Source: a virus. Taken from it: 30,042 nucleotides of DNA. Made by a program: the position numbers and the translations under genes. Of this stretch, positions 6,891 through 16,700 are shown one piece after another. Where the stretch lies: IMG/VR virus record IMGVR_UViG_3300042891_001411, positions 1-30,042 of that record; one strand, given 5' to 3'. The first letter of the stretch is position 1. Each line of letters starts with the position of its first letter. The notes under the pieces are model-generated. The model had not been told where the DNA came from and searched no databases. It saw nothing but the letters and a program-made list of their open reading frames with translations.

Positions 6891-8759
6891 TTATTCTAAT
6901 ATATTAGACTCATCCATTATAGATTTTTGTTTATTTTCCGACAACAAAGTTTCTTTTTCTTGTTTAGATGTTTTTAAAAATGAGTCTAAGCTAACTAACT
7001 CTTTGGATATATTTTCTAAACTAAACACTGATCCTCCAGCGTACTTGTGTGTAGGTGATCGGTCAGACTTAAAGTCCCTATTCATTTCCAAACGACCGGT
7101 AACATCTTCACCAAATGGATAGTCCGATGACTTTTTTTGTCCTTTTTGTGACGGACGTTCATAATCCGGCTTTTGTTTTTCCTTTAATGTAGGAACTTCT
7201 CCGCCACCAGTTTCAGCACCTCCAGCTTCAGCACCTCCTCCGCCTCCGCCATCACCTTCAGGACTTATTTTTTGGAATGATTTAGCAGGATCGTTTCCTT
7301 CTTCTTCGATTTGTTTGAATCTATATGACTGTTTTGAATCATCAACAATTTCATTTTTAACAGTATTCATATCGTCCTCAGACATATGAAACACATTATC
7401 ATATACCCACTTCTTGCTAAATAATTTGTTTTCAATCATGTCTTTAGCAACACTTACTTTATTTGACCAAATATCAATCTTTTCCTTTTCAAACACCGTC
7501 GATGGATTGACTAATTCTAAACTAAAGTCTACCAAACTTGCATCTCTATATCCCTGAGCATACAAGTGAACAATACCAATCTTGGTCAATTCACTAATAA
7601 GAATACGTTGAATACGTTCAATTGTACGTGAAAAACGAACATCTTCTTGTGCCAAAGTGGCCTTACCGCTTAAATCTTCATCGTAACTCAAGAACGCTTT
7701 AGGAATCTTAAGGGCAGCCATCATCTTCTTACGGAGATATTCAATATCGTCTGTACCAGTAAATTCCATACCACTAAGAGATTCAATACTGGTACCACTA
7801 TCACCACCACGAACAGGAAGATAAAAATCTTCAACCATGTTTTGAAGGTTGAAACGAAGATTGTAATCGCCACTTTTTTCATCGATATATGGAACCTTTT
7901 TAGTCTTTGCAATTAACTTTTCCATGTATGAGTCGATTTCATTCGGAGGAATATTACCAACATCAATCTTGAAAATACGTTTTTCAGGAGCACGCATGAT
8001 ACGATGGATCAACATTGCGTCTTCCATCAAACTCAATTGTTTCCAAACACGACGAGCACCTTCCAACATACTCTTACCATATGGCAAGAAATTACTATCA
8101 CTCAACAAACGAAAGTGTGCTACTTGATAATTTTCAAGATCTTCTACCTTACCACCATCTGGTAAATTGACTTGAAACTTAATATAGTTCTTGTTATACA
8201 AGTCACTATTTTCAACACGGGTTACATTATAAGCACTAATTGGTTCAATCATGTAAACACCATATTCTGGACTAATGTATAATCGAAGGTAAAAGTCACC
8301 GTATTTACACATGTTACGAACATAACTCCAAAGATTAAATTCGATATTCATAATATCATAATACAGATTACGTAAAATCTGTTTGATATTATCATTTGGT
8401 GTATTAATTACTAACATGTCACCCATCTCATTACGAGTAAGTGATTCATCAGCATAAATGTCTAGAGCGGAACTTAGAATTGGATCCATGTCCATCGTAT
8501 CATAATCTCTAAAGAGTTCGATACGTGCTGCTTGATAACTGAGTGTAAAATCTCTGCTATATTGGTTGTATGCAGAAGTACGAATACGATTAAAACGGTC
8601 ACGTAATGTATTTCTATCAGTAGCGTATGCTACTTCATCTGTATCAACTACTTTTAACTTTTTACCACCAATATTACGTACAATAACATCTGTCGAGAAA
8701 AGTCTTCTGAGACGAGCAAATAATGATCTGCTCTTTAAATCGGTTGGTTGATCTGCCAT
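6891..8759 (-). CDS. 20: Portal protein, T4 gp20-like
   Basis: The 622-aa protein matches the T4 gp20 portal family, which forms the dodecameric DNA channel at the head vertex and seeds prohead assembly. Family-typical stretches include DPILSSALDIYADESLTRNE (about 93-112), HRIMRAPEKRIFKIDVGNIP, EDFYLPVRGGDSGTSIESL, and KKMMAALKIPKAFL, followed by the helix beginning EDVRFSRTIERIQR. The C-terminal 120 residues are low-complexity and variable, with a Gly run (GGGGGGAEAGG) and Lys/Glu/Pro stretches. Length is somewhat above T4 gp20 (524 aa), mainly because of this tail. It follows the terminase gene by 42 nt, as expected for a 17-20-21 gene cluster. The start is in the recurring CATATGGC context. 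Confidence 0.96.
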   Translation of the reverse strand: MADQPTDLKSRSLFARLRRLFSTDVIVRNIGGKKLKVVDTDEVAYATDRNTLRDRFNRIRTSAYNQYSRDFTLSYQAARIELFRDYDTMDMDPILSSALDIYADESLTRNEMGDMLVINTPNDNIKQILRNLYYDIMNIEFNLWSYVRNMCKYGDFYLRLYISPEYGVYMIEPISAYNVTRVENSDLYNKNYIKFQVNLPDGGKVEDLENYQVAHFRLLSDSNFLPYGKSMLEGARRVWKQLSLMEDAMLIHRIMRAPEKRIFKIDVGNIPPNEIDSYMEKLIAKTKKVPYIDEKSGDYNLRFNLQNMVEDFYLPVRGGDSGTSIESLSGMEFTGTDDIEYLRKKMMAALKIPKAFLSYDEDLSGKATLAQEDVRFSRTIERIQRILISELTKIGIVHLYAQGYRDASLVDFSLELVNPSTVFEKEKIDIWSNKVSVAKDMIENKLFSKKWVYDNVFHMSEDDMNTVKNEIVDDSKQSYRFKQIEEEGNDPAKSFQKISPEGDGGGGGGAEAGGAETGGGEVPTLKEKQKPDYERPSQKGQKKSSDYPFGEDVTGRLEMNRDFKSDRSPTHKYAGGSVFSLENISKELVSLDSFLKTSKQEKETLLSENKQKSIMDESNILE

Positions 8760-8801
8760 ATGATTACATTATATATTTCGTAAATAAATAGTGAAACTGT
8801 G

Positions 8802-10400
8802 TTATAATAACCAAGTTAAACTTTCTTTTTGATCTTTTAATCCCGTTGGCATTTCCCACGACTGTTGTGCATTTGCATTTTTAGTTGTATAAACTGGAGC
8901 ACTTTGTTGTTCAGATCTATTGATATTACCCAACATATTACGTGTAAGGTCAACTGATTGTTGTCTTAACTTTAATGCAGTGTCACGTACCCATAAACCT
9001 ATAGCAAATGACATTACCAAGTCATCATTATAATTCCTCATTGATTCTGCTTTACCATTGTGCCATATAAACGTATATAGTTCATCAATAGTACGTACCG
9101 ATTGAATATTGATCGACTTTTCACGCATATAACTTTCCAAACGTGAAATAATCAACTGTCTAGTTACAGAAGTAGTTGTAAAACCCGGAGTCATTTTCTT
9201 CTCCGTTGCATGTATACGATTAGTCATTTGATGTTCAACATCAACATATTTTAGATCCGCACTGCTATAAAACAAATTGGGGTATTTTCTATCTAATACC
9301 TGTTGAATTGTACCCCAACCAATATTCAGATTTTCAATAACCAACAAAGCATTATTATACTCAGTTGCAATATTGACCAACATGTTTCCATAATCTTTAG
9401 TACCAACTTGACCTTTATACTCAGCAACCTGTGTGAAACTTTCAACGTCAATAACGTGGAATGCACTATAGTCAGCACCATCACCACGAGCAACGTCAGC
9501 GCATACCAAATACGAACGAGTATAATCTGGATACTCCCATAACCATAAAGACTTATCCATTCCTCTTGTTTCAATTGGATCACGTACTTTAGTTTGTTTG
9601 TAAAAGTCCAATATAGGAACATCAATGACAGTATTACCGGATGTTGCAAAATCACAATCGCATTCCTGCGCAGCCATTTTTGGTCCCAATAACTTAGTTT
9701 GTGCGTCCCGCCAAGACTGATCTCTTTCTGGATGAAGATGCCATGGTAACTTAATCGTATGAAACTTATTCTTTTTTGCTTCTGCATCTACCCATGTTCT
9801 ATGGAAGAAATTACCAACACCATTAGGAGTAGATAATACAATAGCTTTACCACCGGTAGATAGTGTCGATTGAGCAGATGTCCAAATTTCATCAATGTTA
9901 TCAATAAATGCAGCTTCATCAATAATCAACATTGATAGTGCAGAAGAACGACCAGCTGTTCCAGAAGAAGATACTGCTTTAATTTGAGAACCGTTTGTTA
10001 ATCTCAAACTTAACCTATTATCTTCTTGTTCTTTTACTTTCAACCAAGATGGAAGATTATCATTTGCAAACCTAACACGGGTGACAATTTCTTTCGACGT
10101 TTCTTGTGTAATACTGATACACAAAATGTTTTTGTCACTGTGAAATATCATCATCCACAAACTATACGCACTACTCAATGTAGTAATACCCAATTGACGA
10201 CTTTTTAAAATAATATTATAGTCGTTGTCGATAATTTGTTGAAGAGATTCGTCCTGAAACGGATACAATTCAAATGGTATTGTTCCACGTTTAGGATGTT
10301 GAATTTTGACGTACTTCTTCATAAAGTACATCGGATTTTCAAGACACTTTTTATACTCTGCCTTGATGATATCTCTTAATGTTTTTTGTTCACTCGACAT
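8802..10400 (-). CDS. 17: Terminase large subunit, T4 gp17-like packaging ATPase/nuclease
   Basis: The 532-aa protein is the DNA-packaging motor. The ATPase half has the adenine/Q region YPFQDES (46-52), the P-loop KSRQLGITT (66-74), Walker B MLIIDEAAF (157-165) and coupling motif LSTPNG (189-194). The P-loop has Ile at the position of the T4 GKT lysine; a Lys at the start of the loop (K66) may substitute, as in other deviant terminase P-loops. The RNase H-fold nuclease half has ADVARGDGADYSAF (D302), VIENLNIG (E356) and NDDLVMSFAIG (D459/D460), so the catalytic acids are intact. The first 11 bases overlap the end of the upstream zinc-ribbon gene, implying coupling. It is somewhat shorter than T4 gp17 (610 aa). 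Confidence 0.97.
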   Translation of the reverse strand: MSSEQKTLRDIIKAEYKKCLENPMYFMKKYVKIQHPKRGTIPFELYPFQDESLQQIIDNDYNIILKSRQLGITTLSSAYSLWMMIFHSDKNILCISITQETSKEIVTRVRFANDNLPSWLKVKEQEDNRLSLRLTNGSQIKAVSSSGTAGRSSALSMLIIDEAAFIDNIDEIWTSAQSTLSTGGKAIVLSTPNGVGNFFHRTWVDAEAKKNKFHTIKLPWHLHPERDQSWRDAQTKLLGPKMAAQECDCDFATSGNTVIDVPILDFYKQTKVRDPIETRGMDKSLWLWEYPDYTRSYLVCADVARGDGADYSAFHVIDVESFTQVAEYKGQVGTKDYGNMLVNIATEYNNALLVIENLNIGWGTIQQVLDRKYPNLFYSSADLKYVDVEHQMTNRIHATEKKMTPGFTTTSVTRQLIISRLESYMREKSINIQSVRTIDELYTFIWHNGKAESMRNYNDDLVMSFAIGLWVRDTALKLRQQSVDLTRNMLGNINRSEQQSAPVYTTKNANAQQSWEMPTGLKDQKESLTWLL

Positions 10401-10998
10401 GATTTAACTTCTCCAACTTCTTTTCAATCTTAAGAATCTGTTTATCGATTTTTTTTAAATCCGTCTTAAGATCCTTCAAAATATTTTCTCTACGTTCAAT
10501 TGTCCATTCATCTGAAGTTCCATCACCATTTGGAAATGAAATCTTTTGATGTGACGATACAAAGTTATAACTTTCTTGTACTTTGGTACGAAATTCTTTA
10601 GCTTGACTCAATTGATTACGCAACAGTTTATTTTGTTCGTATTCTTCATACTTTCCTTCAATACGTAACGTAGTTTCAAACTTTGCAAGACATTCTTGAC
10701 AACGACCCGTCTTATTATAAAGAATTTCATCATAACGATTGCCCCATCGAATATCCATGTTACAATCTTTACAGTGACGTTTAGTGGATTCTATGGTGGA
10801 TGAATTGACATTATTAATGGCACGTTTTGTACCATTCTTCTTTATCCATTTTTTACCATTTACATCTTCCCAAATTTCACCATCTTTACGAGACGCAAAA
10901 TCGGAGTCTGCGGTATAACCTACTTGAATAAAAGGACGTTCACCATTTAGATAGTCCCTAACAATTGCCAAATTGCTTTTTCCGGATGCTTTTTTCAT
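10390..10998 (-). CDS. Zinc-ribbon/coiled-coil protein overlapping terL (small-terminase position)
   Basis: A 202-aa protein with a Cys4 zinc-binding pattern, C76-KD-C79 and C100-QE-C103. It is preceded by a beta-rich segment (about 35-60: GEIWEDVNGKKWIKKNG) and followed by a Lys/Glu-rich helical C-terminus (about 120-200) likely to be coiled coil. I do not recognise a family. It overlaps the terminase start by 11 bp, the place where T4 encodes the small terminase gp16, and zinc-ribbon plus coiled-coil would suit DNA binding and oligomerisation. However, T4 gp16 has no zinc ribbon, so this is a positional guess. Without a Shine-Dalgarno sequence, the start is chosen by frame length and the 16-nt gap to the preceding stop. 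Confidence 0.85.
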   Translation of the reverse strand: MKKASGKSNLAIVRDYLNGERPFIQVGYTADSDFASRKDGEIWEDVNGKKWIKKNGTKRAINNVNSSTIESTKRHCKDCNMDIRWGNRYDEILYNKTGRCQECLAKFETTLRIEGKYEEYEQNKLLRNQLSQAKEFRTKVQESYNFVSSHQKISFPNGDGTSDEWTIERRENILKDLKTDLKKIDKQILKIEKKLEKLNHVE

Positions 10999-11014
10999 AA
11001 CTTTTTATTTTGGT

Positions 11015-11770
11015 TTATACTTCGAACGTATCATTAAATACTGTGATGGCTTTGGAATATGATTTTTTTGTTTCATCCAATGGATTATCTGTATATTGCC
11101 AATTCCAAAATAGTTCTGATGGTGTCTGAAATCCATAAAACTCTAACATCTCTTTTTGTGTTTTAACTACGTCTTTACCATTCCAATTTTGACCCAAAGC
11201 AATAACTCCAGAATCAACGTTTTTGATAATGTTAGATTCACCAAGTGTAGAGTGTCGGTTTTCAATCCATGTTAATCTTTCAATCAACTTTTGATGTACA
11301 CTGTTGGTTTGACCCCAACGGATTGATGTAAAAAATACAACGGTGTCACTTTCAAATAATGGCTTTGTGATCTTCCACAGTTCATCCGATTTGTTATTGA
11401 TACTTGCCCAACAACGATGATATCCACTTGGATTTTTATCTTTGTCTTTTAACAATGCACCTTTTTCTCCACAATGATTTCCAAACTTGGAAGATACATT
11501 GCCTTCACAAACAGCAATGTTCAATTTGCTGGCATCAATAAATTCACATTTATCGGTTCCTAAACGTTCAGCAACCAACTTTGCAAGTTTGGTAGATTTA
11601 GCTTCATCGTCTTTATGACCTTCCCATCTGTTGGATGTAGCAATCAACAATACCTTTTTCTTGGTCTGAAGATATTTGATGGTGTTTTCAAGACGCAATG
11701 AGTTCTTCTCCATGTCCTGTTGACTAGAACTTGAAGCTGCCTCAACCAAAAAATCAGAGAGTTTTACCAT
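11015..11770 (-). CDS. Flavodoxin-fold NAD(P)H-dependent oxidoreductase with a capsid-targeting-like leader
   Basis: A 251-aa protein. Residues 39-72 (VLLIATSNRWEG, then KSTKLAKLVAERLG) and 143-165 (TVVFFTSIRWGQTNSVHQKL) follow the pattern of the flavodoxin-like NADPH-dependent FMN reductase family: a beta strand, phosphate-binding loop and helix, then a second flavin-contact loop. Such enzymes reduce flavin, quinones or other acceptors; the substrate here is unknown. Three cysteines (88, 100, 120) stand out. The N-terminus MVKLSDFLVEAASSSSQQD is not part of the fold. It resembles a T4 internal-protein capsid-targeting peptide ending in LVE before A, then a Ser/Gln spacer. It sits between a structural gene and the packaging genes. 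The start follows AGGATGAT and a TATTTATA motif. The oxidoreductase class is fairly sure; packaging is inferred. Confidence 0.85.
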   Translation of the reverse strand: MVKLSDFLVEAASSSSQQDMEKNSLRLENTIKYLQTKKKVLLIATSNRWEGHKDDEAKSTKLAKLVAERLGTDKCEFIDASKLNIAVCEGNVSSKFGNHCGEKGALLKDKDKNPSGYHRCWASINNKSDELWKITKPLFESDTVVFFTSIRWGQTNSVHQKLIERLTWIENRHSTLGESNIIKNVDSGVIALGQNWNGKDVVKTQKEMLEFYGFQTPSELFWNWQYTDNPLDETKKSYSKAITVFNDTFEV

Positions 11771-11777
11771 ATCATCC

Positions 11778-11785
11778 TATAAATA
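11778..11785 (-). promoter_or_regulatory. TAYTTATA motif before the oxidoreductase gene
   Basis: The minus strand reads TATTTATA, 7 nt before ATG 11770, in the 41-nt gap after the 11812-13752 gene. AGGATGAT lies between the motif and the start, one of the few spots with a weak Shine-Dalgarno-like string. Confidence 0.35.
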
Positions 11786-11811
11786 TAATACACCAAACTG
11801 TTTTTGTATTA

Positions 11812-13752
11812 TTAATTGTAATATGGCACCTTCTTATTATTAATTAAAAACCATCCGTCTGGAGCTCTTAATGGACAAATCACATTTACAGGATCACCTA
11901 TTGCGGTCACGTTGGTACTTGTTACTGTTTGACTAACTGTTCCCGGTGAAGTAGTTGTTGGAACTAATGTTGCACCAGACGGATCAAACAGTGCAATCGT
12001 TCTTAAATCCGAATACACTAGATTTGAATTAATATCAAATAGTTCAGATTTAATTTCAAATTGTTCACCAGCAACAGTTATAGGAAATGGAATACGAGAT
12101 GTAAATATCTCGGGAGAAAATGATGGTTCTGAATACGTTGAAAATTGCATGTCAGACAAAGTAGATACACAGTTATTTGTGTAAATCACCATAGTTCCAT
12201 TGAAATCGTTATTAAATCTACTATAAAATGTCAATGGATCTGGATGATATAATGATGTTGATTTTTCATCCAAATAAACTTCGCCGATCTTTATTCCCCG
12301 ATTAGTATCATAATTTGCATCCGCATTGATTTGATTAAATAATGATGATGTAATATAAAAGCCAACATAAGCGGGTTTAGTTTTATCCGATTTTACAACT
12401 TTACATCTAACAGAAAAATTATAAGTTACATCAGAATAAAATGTCATAAAGTTACTATCATATGCCATTCCAGATTCATTTAAAGATGATGTCGGTTCAA
12501 ATGGTGTATAAACATGGTTTCTACTTCCAATATTCGTATCGTTTTTAACAATAATATATTGATCATTTGAAGTTGAATTAGTGATTTCAAGTGCATCCAT
12601 CAAATACGATGCATCTCTTTTAAAGTTAATTGTATTTGAACTACTAAACCAATAATGTTGTGCATGAATAGTATTTGGAAAAGATCCCATACTTTTAAAG
12701 TAACTATTCGGTGTGGAATGATCTATCAAACTAAGTGTGTCAACAAAAGGTTCGTCAGCAACAATTTCAAAATCACCGGCTGAACTTAAACTTCTACGAT
12801 ATAATTTATGTCGATAAACGTTGCCAGAAAAAGTCTTAAGATTTTTATAAGTTACAAATGCAACAGACTGATTTACAGATGAACTTGTAATGAATCTATA
12901 ATCATAACGTACACTTGTAAGTGTCGATGATAAAGAACCCAATGATACATTAGAAATAATTTTCTTATTTTTATTGTTAATGTAATAAATTGGATTCTTT
13001 AATTTAACAGTATGTTCATCGACTATATCACTAATCACATTAGATGACGTTAAATTCGTAACAATTTGATCATCAAACTGATTTATATACACCGTTACCA
13101 ATGAGTTTTTCATTGATGATGATACAATTAGAGAAGGATCGGTGAAAGTAAGTCTATAGTCAATAGGTGAAGAACTAAGATCGAACGCATCATAATCATC
13201 ATTCTTTTTTGGAACCACTGCATACGTAGTAATGGGTGTATTTACAAGAGTGGTGATATAACCAGACGATTGATCTGTAATAACAGGCACATATGTTGAT
13301 TTAACTGATAATGTTGGTGATTTATAAAAAATTACTTTGGATGAATTTGGTATTGATGGGTTTATTTGAATATTACCAATCCAACGTATTATTTTGTTTG
13401 AAACATCTTTGCTTACTATTGTAATTTTTCCAACTCCGTATGGAGTCGAACTATATACATACACTGAAACTCGTATAGCGCCCCCTTCTTTATACGCTAT
13501 GTTATTTGTTTTAGCGAACTCAACGTACAAAGAATTGCCGTTTACATCTAATACTTCAACTTGAATTGGAGTATTAGATGCCAGTTTATTTGAACCATTT
13601 AAAAGAAATGTATTCTTTCCTGCCGTAAATTTAGGATTATACTCTGATAGTATAAAATAATCGGACAAAAACGATGTATCTTCTATATCAACTCTTATAT
13701 TAGATAAATTAAGTTTTTGTCCAACATTTCTTGCATTTGATATTAACGCCAT
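11812..13752 (-). CDS. Beta-rich virion structural protein, probably tail or baseplate
   Basis: The protein is 646 aa from ATG 13752 (MALISNARNVGQKLNLSN). An in-frame ATG at 13770 would add six residues but lies inside a hairpin loop region, and the CATATGGC context at 13752 matches other starts in the window. The sequence is rich in Ser, Thr, Asn, Tyr and Val with alternating beta-strand patterns (for example PIQVEVLDVNGNSLYVEF and RVSVYVYSSTPYGVGKITIV), typical of phage tail and adhesin proteins. I recognise no named domain, signal peptide or catalytic motif. It lies between the SbcCD fusion and the oxidoreductase, away from the main tail block. A structural role is inferred from composition. 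Confidence 0.8.
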   Translation of the reverse strand: MALISNARNVGQKLNLSNIRVDIEDTSFLSDYFILSEYNPKFTAGKNTFLLNGSNKLASNTPIQVEVLDVNGNSLYVEFAKTNNIAYKEGGAIRVSVYVYSSTPYGVGKITIVSKDVSNKIIRWIGNIQINPSIPNSSKVIFYKSPTLSVKSTYVPVITDQSSGYITTLVNTPITTYAVVPKKNDDYDAFDLSSSPIDYRLTFTDPSLIVSSSMKNSLVTVYINQFDDQIVTNLTSSNVISDIVDEHTVKLKNPIYYINNKNKKIISNVSLGSLSSTLTSVRYDYRFITSSSVNQSVAFVTYKNLKTFSGNVYRHKLYRRSLSSAGDFEIVADEPFVDTLSLIDHSTPNSYFKSMGSFPNTIHAQHYWFSSSNTINFKRDASYLMDALEITNSTSNDQYIIVKNDTNIGSRNHVYTPFEPTSSLNESGMAYDSNFMTFYSDVTYNFSVRCKVVKSDKTKPAYVGFYITSSLFNQINADANYDTNRGIKIGEVYLDEKSTSLYHPDPLTFYSRFNNDFNGTMVIYTNNCVSTLSDMQFSTYSEPSFSPEIFTSRIPFPITVAGEQFEIKSELFDINSNLVYSDLRTIALFDPSGATLVPTTTSPGTVSQTVTSTNVTAIGDPVNVICPLRAPDGWFLINNKKVPYYN

Positions 13753-13777
13753 ATGTATTGTAATTAACAATACATAT
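13751..13777 (-). promoter_or_regulatory. Perfect 11-bp inverted repeat at a gene start
   Basis: ATATGTATTGT and ACAATACATAT flank a 5-nt loop (TAATT on the minus strand). It fills the gap after the SbcCD stop and includes the first two bases of the start codon at 13752. No U-tract follows, so it is not a standard terminator. It could mask the start or be an RNA-processing or protein-binding site. Confidence 0.6.
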
Positions 13778-13782
13778 ACAAC

Positions 13783-16700
13783 CTATTGAAAATTAATACG
13801 TGAAAATCCAGCATCCTTGACAATCTCCAGACGAGTATCCACCATATCTTTCAAGACATCCAAGTGACTAACAATCCATACAAAGTCAAAATTATTCTTT
13901 AAAAACGAAAACAAATTAGACATAGCGGACAAATGATCACTATCAGCACATCCAAATCCCTCATCAATAGCAATAAAATTAGGACGTGGTAGATTAGACA
14001 CATTAATCAATGCAACCCGAATAGCCAGAGAACTAACAAACTTCTCTAAACCACTTGCCAGTTCCAACGGCCACTTTTTATCCTCATATACAATGTATGC
14101 CATAATGTTTTTACCATCAGTCTGAAAAGAAATAGTGAATTCAACAATCTGATTCAGGATGTTATTAACCTCAGACTCAATGCCGGGCAATGCTTTAGAG
14201 ATGATCTGATATTGTAATCCATCCCTAGAGACAGCATCTACATAATATGTGTATGCGTTATGAATCTTCTCGGTCTCCTTTATTTCCGTTATCTTAGATT
14301 CGATCTGAGACTTTTGGTAATTCCAATTATTAATCTTACTCTTAGCGTCCGTTATGGTAACGTTAACAGTTCTAATGTTAAAATCGATATTCTTAATATT
14401 AGACTTGATGCCATCAATTATTTTTTGAACATTGATATTCGATTCAATTGCATCTTTTGCATCATAATATTCTTTGATCTTGGATGTAATTGACACCAAA
14501 GAGTTATTATCTTTTACAATGGTATTTTCCCGTTGTAACTGAAGATTCTCTAAATTAGAAATATTCTTGGTCAAAGTTGACAGATTATTCACCAGATTTC
14601 TATATTCCTGATATTGATTTGCAATCAGTTCGATTGTGGTCAATTTATTTTTGACTACATTCAACTTTTCAATCAATCCTTTAGCTTCCATTTTGTCATT
14701 CTCAAGATCTTCTTTTGTCTTAATTGCGTCTTGAACGAAAACGTTGTTAACGCAGAAATTACAATTTGGATCATACTTATGCGTCTCAAGTTTTTTCAAC
14801 TTATCCAATTTATTTGTTACAATCAACTTCTTACGTTCCAACTGACCTTCAATATTAGATGCGTCTAATTTCAAAGTATTATACTCTGAGTATTTAGATT
14901 CAATATCGTCCGATTTAAACTTATCAACCTTATCGTTAATAGGCTTAATATCATTCTTTAACTTATCAATATTTGGAATTTCTTGATTAAACTTTGTTTG
15001 TTCAGTAATAATCTTCTTTTCAGTATTGATACGTTGTAACTCCAACATACTGATATCAGTATTTGTTACATTTACCTTAACCAATTGTTTCGTAGTCTCG
15101 GCAACCTTATCATTTTCAATATCACGACTATCCATCAATGTTTTGAGTTCATCTTCCTTTAGACGAATTACTGACTCTGTATTATTGATATTAGTAGTTA
15201 GTATTTCTAACTCTGCGTTATAATCCGTCTTAACAAAGTTCTTCATCAAGATTGCCCACTCACGCATTTTATCGTTGGCTAATCCATGCAACTTATCAAA
15301 AATAGTAAGTCCCATAAACTGTGACAAAAGATCCTTACGTTCGGTTTGTCCAAGATCAATAAAAGAACCAGTCTTACTGTTTTGAATACTCAACACCGTT
15401 AAAATAAAATCATCATAGGTACCAACGTAATCACGAATCAAATCATTGGTATTACGACGAGCTTCACCATTTAGTTCTACAATTTTACCTTTTTCTTCCT
15501 TCCAGAACTTTACATCAACTTTGACACTACCCTTTTTATCAGCATGTCCAATTCGTTCGATAAAGTAATCAACCTTATCAATTTCAAAATTAAACTTACA
15601 CCGGAATGACATCTTTTGGGTATTCATGACGTGAACGGCTTTAAAAGCACGATCACACTTATCGAATATACAAAAAGATAGTGCCGAAAGAATACTAGAC
15701 TTACCACTTGCGTTTGCAGCAAATAGTCCCACGACATCTTTCATTTTGCTAAAATCAATTACGTTATTTTCACCATAACTGAACATATTATCAAATTCAA
15801 ACCGTTTAGGCTTCCACCGAATATTTTTTGCGGTTAAATCTTTAACAATCAAATCATTCAATTCTTTATTGATCTTTTCAACATCACGAATTAGATCATC
15901 TGGAATGTTTGTATGTTTGTCCCTAAGATATTCCTCAATCAATTTGTTCTGATATGAAATATTTGAAAGTCCATGAACATTCAAATTTGGTACAACTGAA
16001 TTAGAAAAAGTTGGAGACAAACTATCTACACGAAGATAGTTGATATCAATAATTTCAGTATGTTTAGAAATTTCTGAAACTACCGTTTTCATTTCAGTTG
16101 CCACCGTTTCAAACAACTTAATTCGCAATGTAGTCTTCTTTGGAATATCAGTTATGTCGGTTACCAACTTTCCGTTATTAACCTCCGCCGTAAAATATCC
16201 ATAATCATTTTTTACTTCAACGTGTTTGAACTTAAATGTCTTCAAGTCCCAATAAACAAAACCATGTCCTTTCAATTCCTCGCCATGATCCTGTTGAATC
16301 AACGATCCAGAATAAACCACAACAGGTTTACGAATGTGATTGGAATCAATATGATACTGTTGAAGAACCTGATGACGATGTATATCGCCAAGCAAAATCA
16401 TTTGATGACCATCAAACAATTCATTTTTGGTGTTACTACTAACTTTATATCCAATATCAGTTACAGCACTGTCAATCGGTCCATGATACAACCCAACAAA
16501 ATAATTAGCATTATTAACGTAAATCTTAGGAATATCAGAAAATTTAATGAAGTTCTCAGGTGAATGTTCATCAAACACGGAAAAGTTGTTAAACAAAATA
16601 TCACCAAGTTGGTACACTCCAGTATCCCTAAGATAAAAAAGATTTGGGTGTTGTAACGCATTTACTATAGGTGTTAAACTATCCAATCTATTTTTATTGG

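Noticed and set aside
6868-7122. Plus-strand 84-codon frame opposite the portal C-terminus
   Set aside because: It overlaps the portal gene almost entirely, has no recognisable content and is on the strand that carries no supported gene.
13753-13770. Longer start of the 11812-13752 gene at 13770
   Set aside because: It adds only six residues, lies in the hairpin loop region and lacks the CATATGGC context seen at 13752 and other starts.
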